Position numbers and translations under genes: made by a program. Positions 55,588-64,000 of a stretch of 64,000 nt of DNA are shown piece after piece. The notes under the pieces were generated by a model. That model had not been told where the DNA came from and ran no database searches. It worked only from the letters and a program-made list of their open reading frames with translations. Within the stretch, counting starts at the first letter, position 1; every line of letters starts with the position of its first letter. This stretch comes from an uncultured Pelagibacteraceae bacterium (GTDB taxonomy: Bacteria > Pseudomonadota > Alphaproteobacteria > Pelagibacterales > Pelagibacteraceae), in the NCBI GenBank assembly GCA_902626645.1, contig CACOGC010000003.1:1-64000 (forward strand). The letters are read 5' to 3'.

Positions 55588-56700
55588 ATGGATTATTCAC
55601 ACCCAAAAAGGAAAACCAAAGTTGTATTTGTTCAGCTCGGTTCACCCTCTGCGCCAACAACAAAAGCTTTAAGAAAATATTTACGCAAATTTTTAGGAGA
55701 TCCAAGGGTTATAGATATTAATCCATGGCTTTGGAAAATAATTTTAAATTTTTTTGTTCTACCTTTTCGACCACAAAAATCTGCTAAGTTATATGCTAGA
55801 ATTTGGGACGGTAAGAGCTTTCCTCTAATTACTAACACAAGAGATTTTACAAAAAATGTCAGTGAAGAACTTAAGATGATTGATCCAGAAGGATATGTAG
55901 AAGTAAACCATGCTTTTCTATTATCACCTCCGTATGTAAATGAAGTTTATGATAGTTGGGAGGAGGATTTGAAGAAAGGTGTAGGCGCTACAAAACTTCT
56001 TGTCATACCGATGTTTCCACAATATTCAGAAAGTACAATTGCTTCAGGTATAGATGCTTTAGCTAAAGAATTGTCAAAAAGAGTGAAGATCCCAACATTT
56101 GAAGTAATAACTAACTTTCATAGAACTCATGCATTCATTGATAATTCTGTTAGTCAGGTTGATACAAAATTGAGTGAATTGAGTAGTCAAGGTAAAAAAA
56201 TTGATAATTTAATTATTACTTTTCATGGCATGCAAAAAAGAAGAATTGTAAATAAAGGAGATGATTATTATAGACATTGCTACGAAACATTCTGTTTGAT
56301 TACAAAAAATTTAAAAAATATAAAGCCTGATCAGTGCACAATGAGCTTTCAAAGTCGATTTGGATCTGAAGAGTGGATAACTCCTTATACCGAAGATGTG
56401 GTTAAAAAATTAATATCAGAGGGGAAAAAAGAAATCGCAATTTATTCACCGAGTTTTGTTGCAGATTGTTTGGAAACCACAGATGAACTAGGCCACGAAT
56501 TAGTTAATGAAGCTAAAGAATTAGGGGGCAATATTTATCCTGTAGAATGTCTTAATACAAATAAGAATTGGTGTAAAGACTTTGCAAAATATACCTTTAC
56601 TCAAGCGGAGGGATCAGCACAAGAAAAAGAAGACATAGAGTATAAGCTTGAGAAAAAATATTATGAAAAAATGCCTCAACAAATAATGAACAAATCCTAG
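55588..56700 (+). CDS. hemH: Ferrochelatase
   Basis: A 370-residue enzyme that inserts ferrous iron into protoporphyrin IX. Motifs: VFVQLGSPSAPTTKALRKYL at the N-terminus, MFPQYSESTIASG, TFHGMQKR with the metal-binding His, FQSRFGSEEWITPYTED and a late SPSFVADCLETTDEL. It shares the hemE-hemH-hemG transcription unit, which completes haem synthesis from uroporphyrinogen apart from the coproporphyrinogen oxidase step. Confidence 0.97.
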   Translation: MDYSHPKRKTKVVFVQLGSPSAPTTKALRKYLRKFLGDPRVIDINPWLWKIILNFFVLPFRPQKSAKLYARIWDGKSFPLITNTRDFTKNVSEELKMIDPEGYVEVNHAFLLSPPYVNEVYDSWEEDLKKGVGATKLLVIPMFPQYSESTIASGIDALAKELSKRVKIPTFEVITNFHRTHAFIDNSVSQVDTKLSELSSQGKKIDNLIITFHGMQKRRIVNKGDDYYRHCYETFCLITKNLKNIKPDQCTMSFQSRFGSEEWITPYTEDVVKKLISEGKKEIAIYSPSFVADCLETTDELGHELVNEAKELGGNIYPVECLNTNKNWCKDFAKYTFTQAEGSAQEKEDIEYKLEKKYYEKMPQQIMNKS

Positions 56701-56710
56701 CATTATACCA

Positions 56711-57238
56711 ATGCCAGAAACTTTAATTATTTATTCAAGCACTGATGGTCATACCAAAAATATTTGTGAGAGGTTAGCTAATTTTTTAAGCAATACTAAT
56801 GCTGCTAAAGTTATATCCTTACTTGAAGCAACTAAATTTGATTTATCTAAATTTAACCAAATTGTTATTGGGGCAAGTATACGATATGGTAAATATTCAA
56901 AAAATCTTCATAAATTTATAAACTTGAATAAAGATATTTTGGAACAAAAAAATAGCGTTTTTTTTTCAGTAAATGTAGTAGCAAGGAAACCTGAAAAAAA
57001 CACACCGGAAACCAATCCTTATGTAAAAAAATTTCTTAAAGTTTCTAAATGGAAACCAAAAAAAATTGGTGTATTTGCAGGTAAAGTAGATTATCCAAAT
57101 TATGGTCTTTTTGATAAATATGCTATTAAACTTATTATGTTTCTAACCAATGGCCCAACAGACACCTCGCAATCATATGAATTTACTGATTGGTCAAAAG
57201 TAGATAATTTTGCGAAAGAATTAGATCTAAATACTTAA
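56711..57238 (+). CDS. hemG: Flavodoxin-type protoporphyrinogen oxidase HemG
   Basis: A 175-residue protein with a flavodoxin fold. FMN-binding loop YSSTDGHTKNICE, IGASIRYGKYSKNL, FSVNVVARKPEKNT and a long-chain-like insertion before KIGVFAGKVDYPNYG match HemG. It oxidises protoporphyrinogen IX to protoporphyrin IX using the quinone pool. It directly follows ferrochelatase by ten bases. A general flavodoxin-domain protein is the only alternative. Confidence 0.9.
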   Translation: MPETLIIYSSTDGHTKNICERLANFLSNTNAAKVISLLEATKFDLSKFNQIVIGASIRYGKYSKNLHKFINLNKDILEQKNSVFFSVNVVARKPEKNTPETNPYVKKFLKVSKWKPKKIGVFAGKVDYPNYGLFDKYAIKLIMFLTNGPTDTSQSYEFTDWSKVDNFAKELDLNT

Positions 57239-57326
57239 AAAAATGCCCCAAAATTGGAATTTTTCAGGATTTTTATTAAATTAAGTAAAACTCTTGTAAA
57301 AGTTGTAATAGTATATATATTAACAA

Positions 57327-57348
57327 TATTATTAAGTCCTTAATAATA
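57327..57348. promoter_or_regulatory. 22-bp palindrome over the rho ribosome-binding region
   Basis: TATTATTAAG (57327-57336) and CTTAATAATA (57339-57348) are perfect inverted arms with two bases between, ending five bases before the rho ATG. No Shine-Dalgarno is visible apart from this sequence. It could be a repressor operator or an RNA hairpin limiting initiation at rho, whose expression is autoregulated in other bacteria. Confidence 0.5.
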
Positions 57349-57353
57349 CACTC

Positions 57354-58622
57354 ATGAACATACAAGAATTAAAATTAAAATCATCAGAACAGCTTATTAC
57401 CCAAGCAGAGGAGCTCGGAATAGAAAACGCAAGTACCCTAAGAAAGCAGGAAATACTTTTTGCGATTCTGAAAAAAGTTGCAGAAAAAGAGGAAATAACT
57501 GGGGCGGGTGTACTACAATTACTTCAAGATGGCTTCGGTTTTTTAAGGGCCATGGAATCCAATTATTTACCAGGTCCAGATGATATCTATGTAAGCCCAA
57601 GTCAAATTAGAAAATTTGGTTTAAGGACTGGTGATACTGTTGAAGGGCCTGTTAGAGCTCCTAAAGAAGGTGAGAGATATTTTGCATTATTACAAGTAAG
57701 TAAAATAAATTTTGAAGAACCTGATAAATCTAGACATAAAATAGCCTTTGATAACCTGACACCTTTATATCCTGATAAGCAACTTGTTATGGAAGTTGAA
57801 CAAGTAAAACCGGACAAAAAACAAGATTTAACTCCACGACTTATCGACTTAGTGAGCCCAATTGGTAAAGGTCAAAGATCAATTATTATCTCGCCGCCAA
57901 AGGCTGGTAAAACTATGATTTTACAAAGTATAGCTAACTCAATAGCTAAAAATTATCCCGAGTGTTATCTTATAGTTTTATTAATTGATGAGAGACCTGA
58001 GGAAGTGACTGACATGCAGAGAACAGTTAAAGGTGAAGTAATTAGTTCCACATTTGATGAACCTGCTCAGCGCCATGTTGCTGTTGCCGAAATGGTTATA
58101 GAAAAAGCTAAAAGATTAACTGAGCACAAAAAAGATGTCGTTATACTTTTAGATTCGATAACAAGATTAGGAAGAGCTTATAACGCTGTAATACCTAGCT
58201 CAGGTAAAGTTTTAACAGGTGGTGTAGATGCCAATGCACTTCAAAGACCAAAGAGGTTTTTTGGTGCTGCTAGAAACATTGAAGAAGGTGGATCACTTAC
58301 AATAATTTCTACTGCGTTAATAGACACAGGGAGCAGAATGGATGAGGTAATTTTTGAGGAATTTAAAGGGACTGGTAATAGTGAAACTGTTTTAGACAGA
58401 AAAATTGCTGATAAAAGAATCTATCCAGCTATCGATATTACAAAATCAGGCACCAGAAGAGAAGAATTGCTGTTTGACAAAAATGACCTACAAAAAATGA
58501 ATGTATTAAGAAGAATTATTGCTCCAATGGGTACAATGGATGCAATTGAATTTATAAATTCTAAATTAAAAGATACTAAAAATAATGCCGAGTTTTTTAA
58601 CTCAATGAATAAGCCAGCATAA
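57354..58622 (+). CDS. rho: Transcription termination factor Rho
   Basis: A 422-residue hexameric RNA helicase. The N-terminal cold-shock-like RNA-binding domain reads [37 protein letters not shown]. The ATPase core has Walker [10 protein letters not shown] near residues 180-188, [12 protein letters not shown] (Q- and R-loop region) and [15 protein letters not shown]. Full length without the insertion found in high-GC bacteria. A perfect palindrome lies just upstream of the start. Confidence 0.98.
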   Translation: MNIQELKLKSSEQLITQAEELGIENASTLRKQEILFAILKKVAEKEEITGAGVLQLLQDGFGFLRAMESNYLPGPDDIYVSPSQIRKFGLRTGDTVEGPVRAPKEGERYFALLQVSKINFEEPDKSRHKIAFDNLTPLYPDKQLVMEVEQVKPDKKQDLTPRLIDLVSPIGKGQRSIIISPPKAGKTMILQSIANSIAKNYPECYLIVLLIDERPEEVTDMQRTVKGEVISSTFDEPAQRHVAVAEMVIEKAKRLTEHKKDVVILLDSITRLGRAYNAVIPSSGKVLTGGVDANALQRPKRFFGAARNIEEGGSLTIISTALIDTGSRMDEVIFEEFKGTGNSETVLDRKIADKRIYPAIDITKSGTRREELLFDKNDLQKMNVLRRIIAPMGTMDAIEFINSKLKDTKNNAEFFNSMNKPA

Positions 58623-58631
58623 ATCTTCTAA

Positions 58632-60310
58632 ATGGTTTCAATTCAAAATCTTGAATTTGAATTACAAGATTTATTGAAGAAAAAAAAGTATTCCGAGATA
58701 ATTTTTGAAATCACCACCAAAACGAAAGAGGAAGAGAGGAACGCAGGATTGTTTGTGTTGTTGGGTATCAGCAGGATGTCCTCTAACAAAAAAAATAAAT
58801 CTCAAATAGAACTAGCGTTAAGTGATTTTAAAAAGGGTTATTTAAAAGAAAAAACTAGTGAAAATGGACTTAATGCATTAGTAAATTTTGTACTTGCAAG
58901 TGCAATTTTAAGTGATTTTGAAAATACAAATATAGATTTTAATGAAATAAAGGATTTTTATCAAAAAACTCCTGAGAATTTTCAAAATAAAAGAACAATT
59001 AATATTGCGATGACAACAATTTATTCAAGATTGAGTGATCATGAGGAAATGTTATTTCATCTAAAAAAATAATAGAGTCTGGAGATTTCATATCTAATGA
59101 TTTATGTAATTATGGTTACTGGAGATGTTTTGACAAAAACTGGTCCCAAAAAGATTTTTTTTATTATGGAAAATTTGTAGACAAAAATTTAGTTGAATAC
59201 CCGCAAGATAAAATAAGTAAACTATCTAATAAAAAAAATAAAAAGATTAATTTGGGAATTTTGTCTGCAGATTTAAAGAGTGGACATTCTATTACATTTT
59301 TTTTGAAAACTATTTTGTCAAATTATAATAAAGATGAAATAGAGGTTTATTTAATATCAAATCAAATTGATATTAACTCAATATCAACTGAAATAAAAAA
59401 TTTAGTACATAAAAATATTGATATAAGTGGTTTGGACGATTTAAATGCTTTTAATAAGATTAGGGAATTAAATTTAGATATTATTATTGATGTGATGGGC
59501 TATACGTCAAGAAATAGAATAGGATTGTTTAAAAATAGAATAGCAAAAAAACAAGCTATATGGATGGGCTATTGTAATACCACAGGATTAAAAAATATGG
59601 ATTACATAATTTCTGACCCAAATTTGATTTATAAAGACGAAAAAAATCTTTATACAGAGGAGGTTTTATATTTACCAGAAATTTGGAACACTCATTGTGG
59701 ATTTGATTTTGAAAGAAAAGAAGTTTCTCCTCCTTTAATAAAAAATAATTTCATTACTTTTGGATCTTTTAATAATCCAGCTAAGATAAATAAAAATGTA
59801 ATAAATTGTTGGGCAGAGATTTTAAAAAAAATTAAAAATTCTAGATTAATTTTAAAATGTTCTAACGACAAAAAAAAGTTGGATAGAATTGAGGGATTAA
59901 TGAAAAAAAAAGGCGTTTTAGACTCAGTAATTTTTCATAAAAGATTTGAAGATAAAATAGATCATCTTAATCTATATAAAGAGGTAGACATTGCTCTAGA
60001 CACATTTCCTTATAATGGAGTTACCACATCTTTTGAAGCTATATGGATGGGAGTACCAGTTCTAACTATGGCTGGTTATAATTTTAACTCGAGATGTGGT
60101 GAGTCGATAAATAAAAATTTAGGTATGGATCAACTAATTGCTAAAGATGAAAATGATTATGTTCAAAAAGCAATTGATTTAACAAAAAATCAAAGTGAAT
60201 TCATAGATTTAAGAAAATCTATATTTCATAATGCTATTAAAAGTCCACTTTTTAACCAAAAAAAATTTTCAGATAATTTCTATAAATTAATTACAGAAAT
60301 AACAAAATAA
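58632..60310 (+). pseudogene. SPINDLY-type O-GlcNAc transferase (GT41), copy 1, split by a frameshift at an A7 tract
   Basis: The first frame (58632-59072, 146 residues) matches the N-terminal part of the intact neighbour, and the -1 frame to 60310 matches the rest, with every column of the alignment kept across the junction (LHLKK-IIES against HFKR-LIES). Joined at 59069 the product would be 559 residues; the neighbour is 560. The break is CTA AAA AAA TAA, an in-frame A_AAA_AAA heptamer. Either one A was lost (inactive gene or sequence error) or a -1 frameshift makes both proteins. A start at 59252 is not a real one. Confidence 0.85.
59063..59072 (+). other. Possible -1 ribosomal frameshift site A_AAA_AAA followed by TAA
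   Basis: In the zero frame the heptamer 59063-59069 has the X_XXY_YYZ layout with X=Y=Z=A, and the stop TAA (59070-59072) follows immediately. Slipping back one base continues as ATA ATA GAG TCT, the expected protein sequence. An AGGA at 59044-59047 lies 15 bases upstream. No strong downstream hairpin is visible, so the programmed explanation stays uncertain. Confidence 0.4.
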
Positions 60311-61992
60311 TGGTTTCTTTACAAAAGTTAGAAATTGAACTTCAAGAATTATTTAAGCAAAAACAATATTCCAAAGTAATATTTGAAATTACATCTCAAA
60401 CTGAAGATGAAGAAAGATCTTCATCTTTATGTAATTTATTAGGTTTAAGTAGAATTTCTAATGATAATAAAAATAAAGACTCATTGTCGATGGCTTTAAG
60501 AGATTTTAAACAAGGTTATTTAAAAGAAAAAAATACAAATCACGCAATAGATTGTCTCGCTAATTTTATTACTTCAAGCGTTCTCTTAATGGATTTAGAA
60601 AAAGATTACAAATTTGACTTCAGTGAGATAATCAATTTTTATGAATCGACTGAAAAATTTTGTATAAATCATAGGCCAATTAATTTAGCAATGGCAATGG
60701 TTTATCGGAGGTTAAACGACGCAAAAAAATTAATACTTCACTTTAAGAGACTAATAGAATCAAAAAAATTTGATTCCAAAGATTTATGTAATTATGGCTA
60801 TTGGAGATGTTTTGATAAAGATTGGAAACAATCTGATTTTTTTAATTTTGGAAAGTTTTTAGATCAAAATTTAAAAGTAATTCCACAAGATCAATTAGAA
60901 GAAATTTCTAAGGAGCCTGGCCCAAAAATTAGAATAGGCTTTTTGTCAGCGGATATCCTCGGAGGTCACTCAATTACTTATTTCTTAAAAACAATTCTAT
61001 CAAACTATGACAAAAAAAAATTTGAAATTATTCTAATTTTAAACAATTCAAAAGAAGATCACTCAACAAAAAATTTCAAAGATTTAGTTGATGAGACAAT
61101 TGATATTTGGAATTTAGATAATGTTAGTGCTGTTAATAGAGTAAGAGGATTGAAATTAGATATTATGATTGATTTGATGGGTTATACATCAATGAATCGT
61201 ATTGAAATGTTAAAAAGTAGGACCGCCAGAAAACAAATCATATGGATGGGCTATTGCAACACCACTGGACTAACAAATATGGACTATATAATTTCAGATC
61301 CAAATTTAATCCGCTCGAACGAAGAGAAATTTTATGCCGAAAAGGTAATATATTTGCCTAAAATTTGGAATTCTCATTGTGGTTTTGATTTAGAAAGAAT
61401 TGAAAATCCACCTCCTTTTCTAAAAAATAAATTTTTTACTTTTGGTTCTTTTAATAATTTCGATAAAATTAATTCAGATGTAATTTCTGTTTGGTCAAAT
61501 ATTTTAAAAAAAATTAATAACTCTAAACTTATTTTAAAAACATCAAAAATAAAACATGGATTAGAAAGACTTAAAGCATTATTTAAAGAAAATGGTGTTT
61601 TGGAATCAATCAAATTCATGGGTAGGGAAAAAGAATTTAAAGATCATCTTAATGCCTATAATGAAATCGATATCGCTTTAGACACCTTCCCTTACAATGG
61701 TGTAACTACATCGTTTGAAGCTATATGGATGGGAGTACCAGTTCTAACTATGGCCGGTTATAATTTTAATTCAAGATGTGGGGAGTCTATAAATAAAAAT
61801 TTAGGTATGGATAAAATGATTGCTACAGATGAAGGTGATTATGTGCAAAAAATAGTTAATTTATCAAATAACCATGGTGATTATATGAAATTAAGAAAAT
61901 TTGTTTTTGCAAGCGCATTAAAAAGTCCACTATTTGATAATCAAAATTATAGTAAGAGTTTTTTTGAGGTATTGGAAAAAATAGTTAAATAG
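60310..61992 (+). CDS. SPINDLY-type O-linked N-acetylglucosamine transferase (GT41), copy 2
   Basis: A 560-residue intact paralogue. The N-terminal 190 residues are helical (TPR-like), and the C-terminal GT41 domain starts near residue 208 (IRIGFLSADILGGHSI). It has QIIWMGYCNTTG, FGSFNNFDKI, and DIALDTFPYNGVTTSFEAIWMGVPVLTM near 445-472. It likely modifies Ser/Thr of proteins with UDP-GlcNAc or a related sugar. It starts at the stop of copy 1 (TAATG). Some blocks are nearly identical to copy 1, showing a recent duplication or gene conversion. Confidence 0.92.
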   Translation: MVSLQKLEIELQELFKQKQYSKVIFEITSQTEDEERSSSLCNLLGLSRISNDNKNKDSLSMALRDFKQGYLKEKNTNHAIDCLANFITSSVLLMDLEKDYKFDFSEIINFYESTEKFCINHRPINLAMAMVYRRLNDAKKLILHFKRLIESKKFDSKDLCNYGYWRCFDKDWKQSDFFNFGKFLDQNLKVIPQDQLEEISKEPGPKIRIGFLSADILGGHSITYFLKTILSNYDKKKFEIILILNNSKEDHSTKNFKDLVDETIDIWNLDNVSAVNRVRGLKLDIMIDLMGYTSMNRIEMLKSRTARKQIIWMGYCNTTGLTNMDYIISDPNLIRSNEEKFYAEKVIYLPKIWNSHCGFDLERIENPPPFLKNKFFTFGSFNNFDKINSDVISVWSNILKKINNSKLILKTSKIKHGLERLKALFKENGVLESIKFMGREKEFKDHLNAYNEIDIALDTFPYNGVTTSFEAIWMGVPVLTMAGYNFNSRCGESINKNLGMDKMIATDEGDYVQKIVNLSNNHGDYMKLRKFVFASALKSPLFDNQNYSKSFFEVLEKIVK

Positions 61993-62037
61993 AAATATTT
62001 AATTTTAATATTTAGATTAAGTCATTATAATTTATAT

Positions 62038-63369
62038 ATGACAATCTACGCTTTATCGTCGGGACCAGGGATATCTGGAGTTGCTATCATCAGAATTTCT
62101 GGGTCAGATGCATCTAAAGCAATAACTTTGCTTACCGGAAAACCCCTTCCCTCGCCTAGGATCGCCTCCCTCCGAAAAATAAATAATGTTAACACTTCTG
62201 AACTTATTGATGAAGGTATAATTATTTGGTTTCCTGGTCCTGAGAGCTATACAGGTGAAGATATGGCCGAAATTCATGTTCATGGAGGCAAAGCGATCGT
62301 TTTAGCATTACAAAATGAATTGTCTAAGATAGAGAATTTTAGATTAGCCGAACCAGGAGAATTTACCAAGATAGCTTTTCAAAATGGTAAAATTAATTTG
62401 CTTAAAGCTGAAAGCATAGCGGATCTAATTGCAGCAGAAACTGAAATACAAAGATTACAAGCTGTTAAAATAATGAAAGGAAAGTCAGCTGAGAAATTTG
62501 ATGATTTAAGAGACAAGTTATTAAAGATTTTATCTTTTGTTGAGGCAAAAATAGATTTTCCGGAAGAAGATTTACCTGATGAGAATATTCAACAAATTAA
62601 AAAAGATTCAACCGAAGTTTTAAAAAAAATCAATAAAATTTTAGATGATCAAAAAGTAGGTGAAATAATCCGAGAAGGTTTTAAAATTGCTATCGTTGGA
62701 CCGACCAATGCCGGGAAATCTTCTTTATTAAATAATTTATCGAATAGAGAAGTGGCGATAGTTTCTGAAATTGCAGGAACAACAAGGGATGTAATCGAAA
62801 CACATTTAAATATTGATGGTTACCCAGTGATAATTTCAGATACAGCGGGTATTAGAAATTCTAAAGATGAAATAGAGAAAAAAGGCATAAAATTATCGTT
62901 GGACAGAGCAGAAAATGCTGATTTGAAATTAGTGGTAGTAGATGCAAAAAGTATTGATTTAAAGGGTTTTTTGAATGATTTATTAACAGATAATTCAATT
63001 TTAGTTGTAAATAAGTCAGATCTTATTCAGGGTGAATTAAATACAGAGGTAACAAAGTTAGAGCATGTTTTAATTTCATTAAAGGAGAACCTAAATTTAG
63101 ATAAATTAATTTCAAAAATCAAAGACAGATTAAAAACAAAATTTATTATAAATGAAGATATTTTAATTACTAGAGAAAGACACAGACAACACTTAGTTCA
63201 GTGTTCAGATAATTTAAGAAATTTTTTAGAAAAAAATGATAAAAAAGATTTTGATAAAGCTGCTGAAGATTTGAGGTTAGCTACTAGACATTTAGGTATG
63301 ATTGTTGGAAAAGTTGATGTAGAGGAAGTATTAGGCAGTATTTTCAACGATTTTTGCATTGGAAAATAA
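62038..63369 (+). CDS. mnmE: tRNA modification GTPase MnmE (TrmE)
   Basis: A 443-residue protein. The N-terminal tetrahydrofolate-binding domain (SSGPGISGVAIIRISG), the G domain with G1 GPTNAGKSS (221-229), GTTRD (247-251), DTAGIR and NKSD, and the C-terminal CIGK motif (C440) are all present. With MnmG it makes the 5-carboxymethylaminomethyl (or similar) modification of wobble uridine. mnmG follows after 39 bases. Confidence 0.98.
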   Translation: MTIYALSSGPGISGVAIIRISGSDASKAITLLTGKPLPSPRIASLRKINNVNTSELIDEGIIIWFPGPESYTGEDMAEIHVHGGKAIVLALQNELSKIENFRLAEPGEFTKIAFQNGKINLLKAESIADLIAAETEIQRLQAVKIMKGKSAEKFDDLRDKLLKILSFVEAKIDFPEEDLPDENIQQIKKDSTEVLKKINKILDDQKVGEIIREGFKIAIVGPTNAGKSSLLNNLSNREVAIVSEIAGTTRDVIETHLNIDGYPVIISDTAGIRNSKDEIEKKGIKLSLDRAENADLKLVVVDAKSIDLKGFLNDLLTDNSILVVNKSDLIQGELNTEVTKLEHVLISLKENLNLDKLISKIKDRLKTKFIINEDILITRERHRQHLVQCSDNLRNFLEKNDKKDFDKAAEDLRLATRHLGMIVGKVDVEEVLGSIFNDFCIGK

Positions 63370-63408
63370 GAGCCTTGTAAAATCTTTTTTCAAATATAAA
63401 TTCACATC

Positions 63409-64000
63409 ATGAAAAATGAATTTTCATTCGATGTAGTTGTAATTGGAGGAGGTCATGCTGGTTGTGAGGCAGCTGCTGCTTCAGCTCGTCTAGGTGTAAA
63501 CACTGCACTATTCACTCACGATAAAAATACTATTGGTGAAATGTCGTGCAATCCTGCAATTGGTGGTTTGGGTAAAGGTCATTTAGTTAGAGAAATAGAT
63601 GCGTTAGATGGGGTTATGGGAGAGATCGCAGATAAATCAGGAATACAATTTAGGTTGTTAAATAGAAGCAGAGGTCCAGCAGTTAGAGGTCCAAGAACCC
63701 AATCAGATCGAAGCTTATATAAGCAATTTATGCAAGAAAAACTTGTAAACTATTGTAATTTAAGCATTTTTTCTGATCCTGTAGTAAAGTTTATTTTTTC
63801 AAATAATGCAATAAACGGCTTTTTAACATTAAAAGGTAATAAGATAACTTGTAGTAAAATAATTTTAACAACTGGTACTTTTTTAAATGGATTGATTCAT
63901 ATTGGTGACGAGCGCACTCCTGCAGGTAGATATAATGAGAAACCTAGCACTGGTTTAAGTGAACAATTAGAAAAATATAAATTTAAAATAGGAAGATTAA
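63409..64000 (+). CDS. mnmG: tRNA uridine-5-carboxymethylaminomethyl modification enzyme MnmG (GidA), partial
   Basis: The first 197 residues are present and the gene runs off the right edge. FAD-binding motif [13 protein letters not shown] starts at residue 10, followed by [24 protein letters not shown] and [18 protein letters not shown], strong MnmG signatures. It partners MnmE. The order rho-mnmE-mnmG next to the origin is common in Alphaproteobacteria, usually followed by rsmG-parA-parB. Confidence 0.97.
   Translation, partial: MKNEFSFDVVVIGGGHAGCEAAAASARLGVNTALFTHDKNTIGEMSCNPAIGGLGKGHLVREIDALDGVMGEIADKSGIQFRLLNRSRGPAVRGPRTQSDRSLYKQFMQEKLVNYCNLSIFSDPVVKFIFSNNAINGFLTLKGNKITCSKIILTTGTFLNGLIHIGDERTPAGRYNEKPSTGLSEQLEKYKFKIGRL

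Noticed and set aside
59252..60310. Separate 352-residue glycosyltransferase starting at 59252
   Set aside because: Its start falls inside the GT41 domain, and the upstream sequence in the same frame back to the A7 tract aligns to the intact paralogue, so it is the downstream part of a frameshifted gene.
61993..62037. Inverted repeat AAATATT/AATATTT before mnmE as a terminator
   Set aside because: Pure A/T arms in very AT-rich DNA, with no T tract; chance is the best explanation.
1..64000. CRISPR array, insertion sequences, prophage
   Set aside because: No regularly spaced direct repeats, transposase or phage genes were seen.

Overview
The window looks like a piece of chromosome from the SAR11 clade (Candidatus Pelagibacter or a close relative; Alphaproteobacteria). 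The DNA is very AT-rich and genes are packed with 1-20 base overlaps. Lys/Asn/Ile-rich proteins and alphaproteobacterial gene neighbourhoods support this assignment. No gap without a gene exceeds 300 bases, and no insertion sequence, prophage or CRISPR array was seen. One tRNA (Gly-GCC) is present.

Layout. 1-3.4 kb: cytochrome c maturation operon ccmC-D-E-F-G on the minus strand (ccmG is cut by the window edge), then hspQ. 4-9.4 kb: yciB, a DUF2794 protein, a BI-1 membrane protein, an aldo/keto reductase, an IalB-like protein, argG and a PsiE-like protein. 9.4-15.2 kb: a light-dependent DNA repair neighbourhood. It holds a truncated, possibly permuted photolyase-like protein, a full-length FeS-type photolyase relative that seems to have lost cluster ligands, and a 42-residue DUF2256 mini-gene coupled to it. 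Secreted FG-GAP/UnbV and Cys-rich proteins lie among them. 15.2-20.8 kb: SDR, sugar dehydrogenase and the ybbP-ybbA/tesA cluster. 21-26.7 kb: folD, YggT, MscS, hemD-hemC, tsaD and EVE. 26.7-31.7 kb: acetate use (acs plus a two-subunit sodium:solute symporter, closed by a clear terminator). 31.7-41.8 kb: rpe, heparinase-like, purH, phhB, tRNA-Gly, LON-domain protein, UbiH-like, ftsK and lolA. 41.8-46.1 kb: histidine biosynthesis operon hisB-H-A-F-E with an unlisted 47-residue lipoprotein gene inside it. 46.2-48.1 kb: hslVU.

48-64 kb matches the gene order flanking the Caulobacter/Rickettsia replication origin: Tim44-like, fxsA, secB, dnaQ, coaE, aroE, maf and a DUF299 regulator on one side, and hemE, hemH, hemG, rho, mnmE, mnmG on the other. 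The genes diverge from a 281-base AT-rich gap at 54302-54582, which is the best candidate for oriC. Between rho and mnmE lies a tandem pair of SPINDLY-type O-GlcNAc transferase genes. The first is split exactly at an in-frame A_AAA_AAA heptamer followed at once by a stop codon, so either a one-base deletion or a programmed -1 frameshift explains it.

Regulatory signals that can be supported: two RpoH-like promoters with identical 13-base spacing (hspQ, hslVU), a 22-bp palindrome over the ribosome-binding region of rho, paired GTTATAAC palindromes before the acetate symporter, and a nested hairpin between hspQ and ccmC that may be an RNA element. All functional calls rest on reading the sequence; no database search was run.
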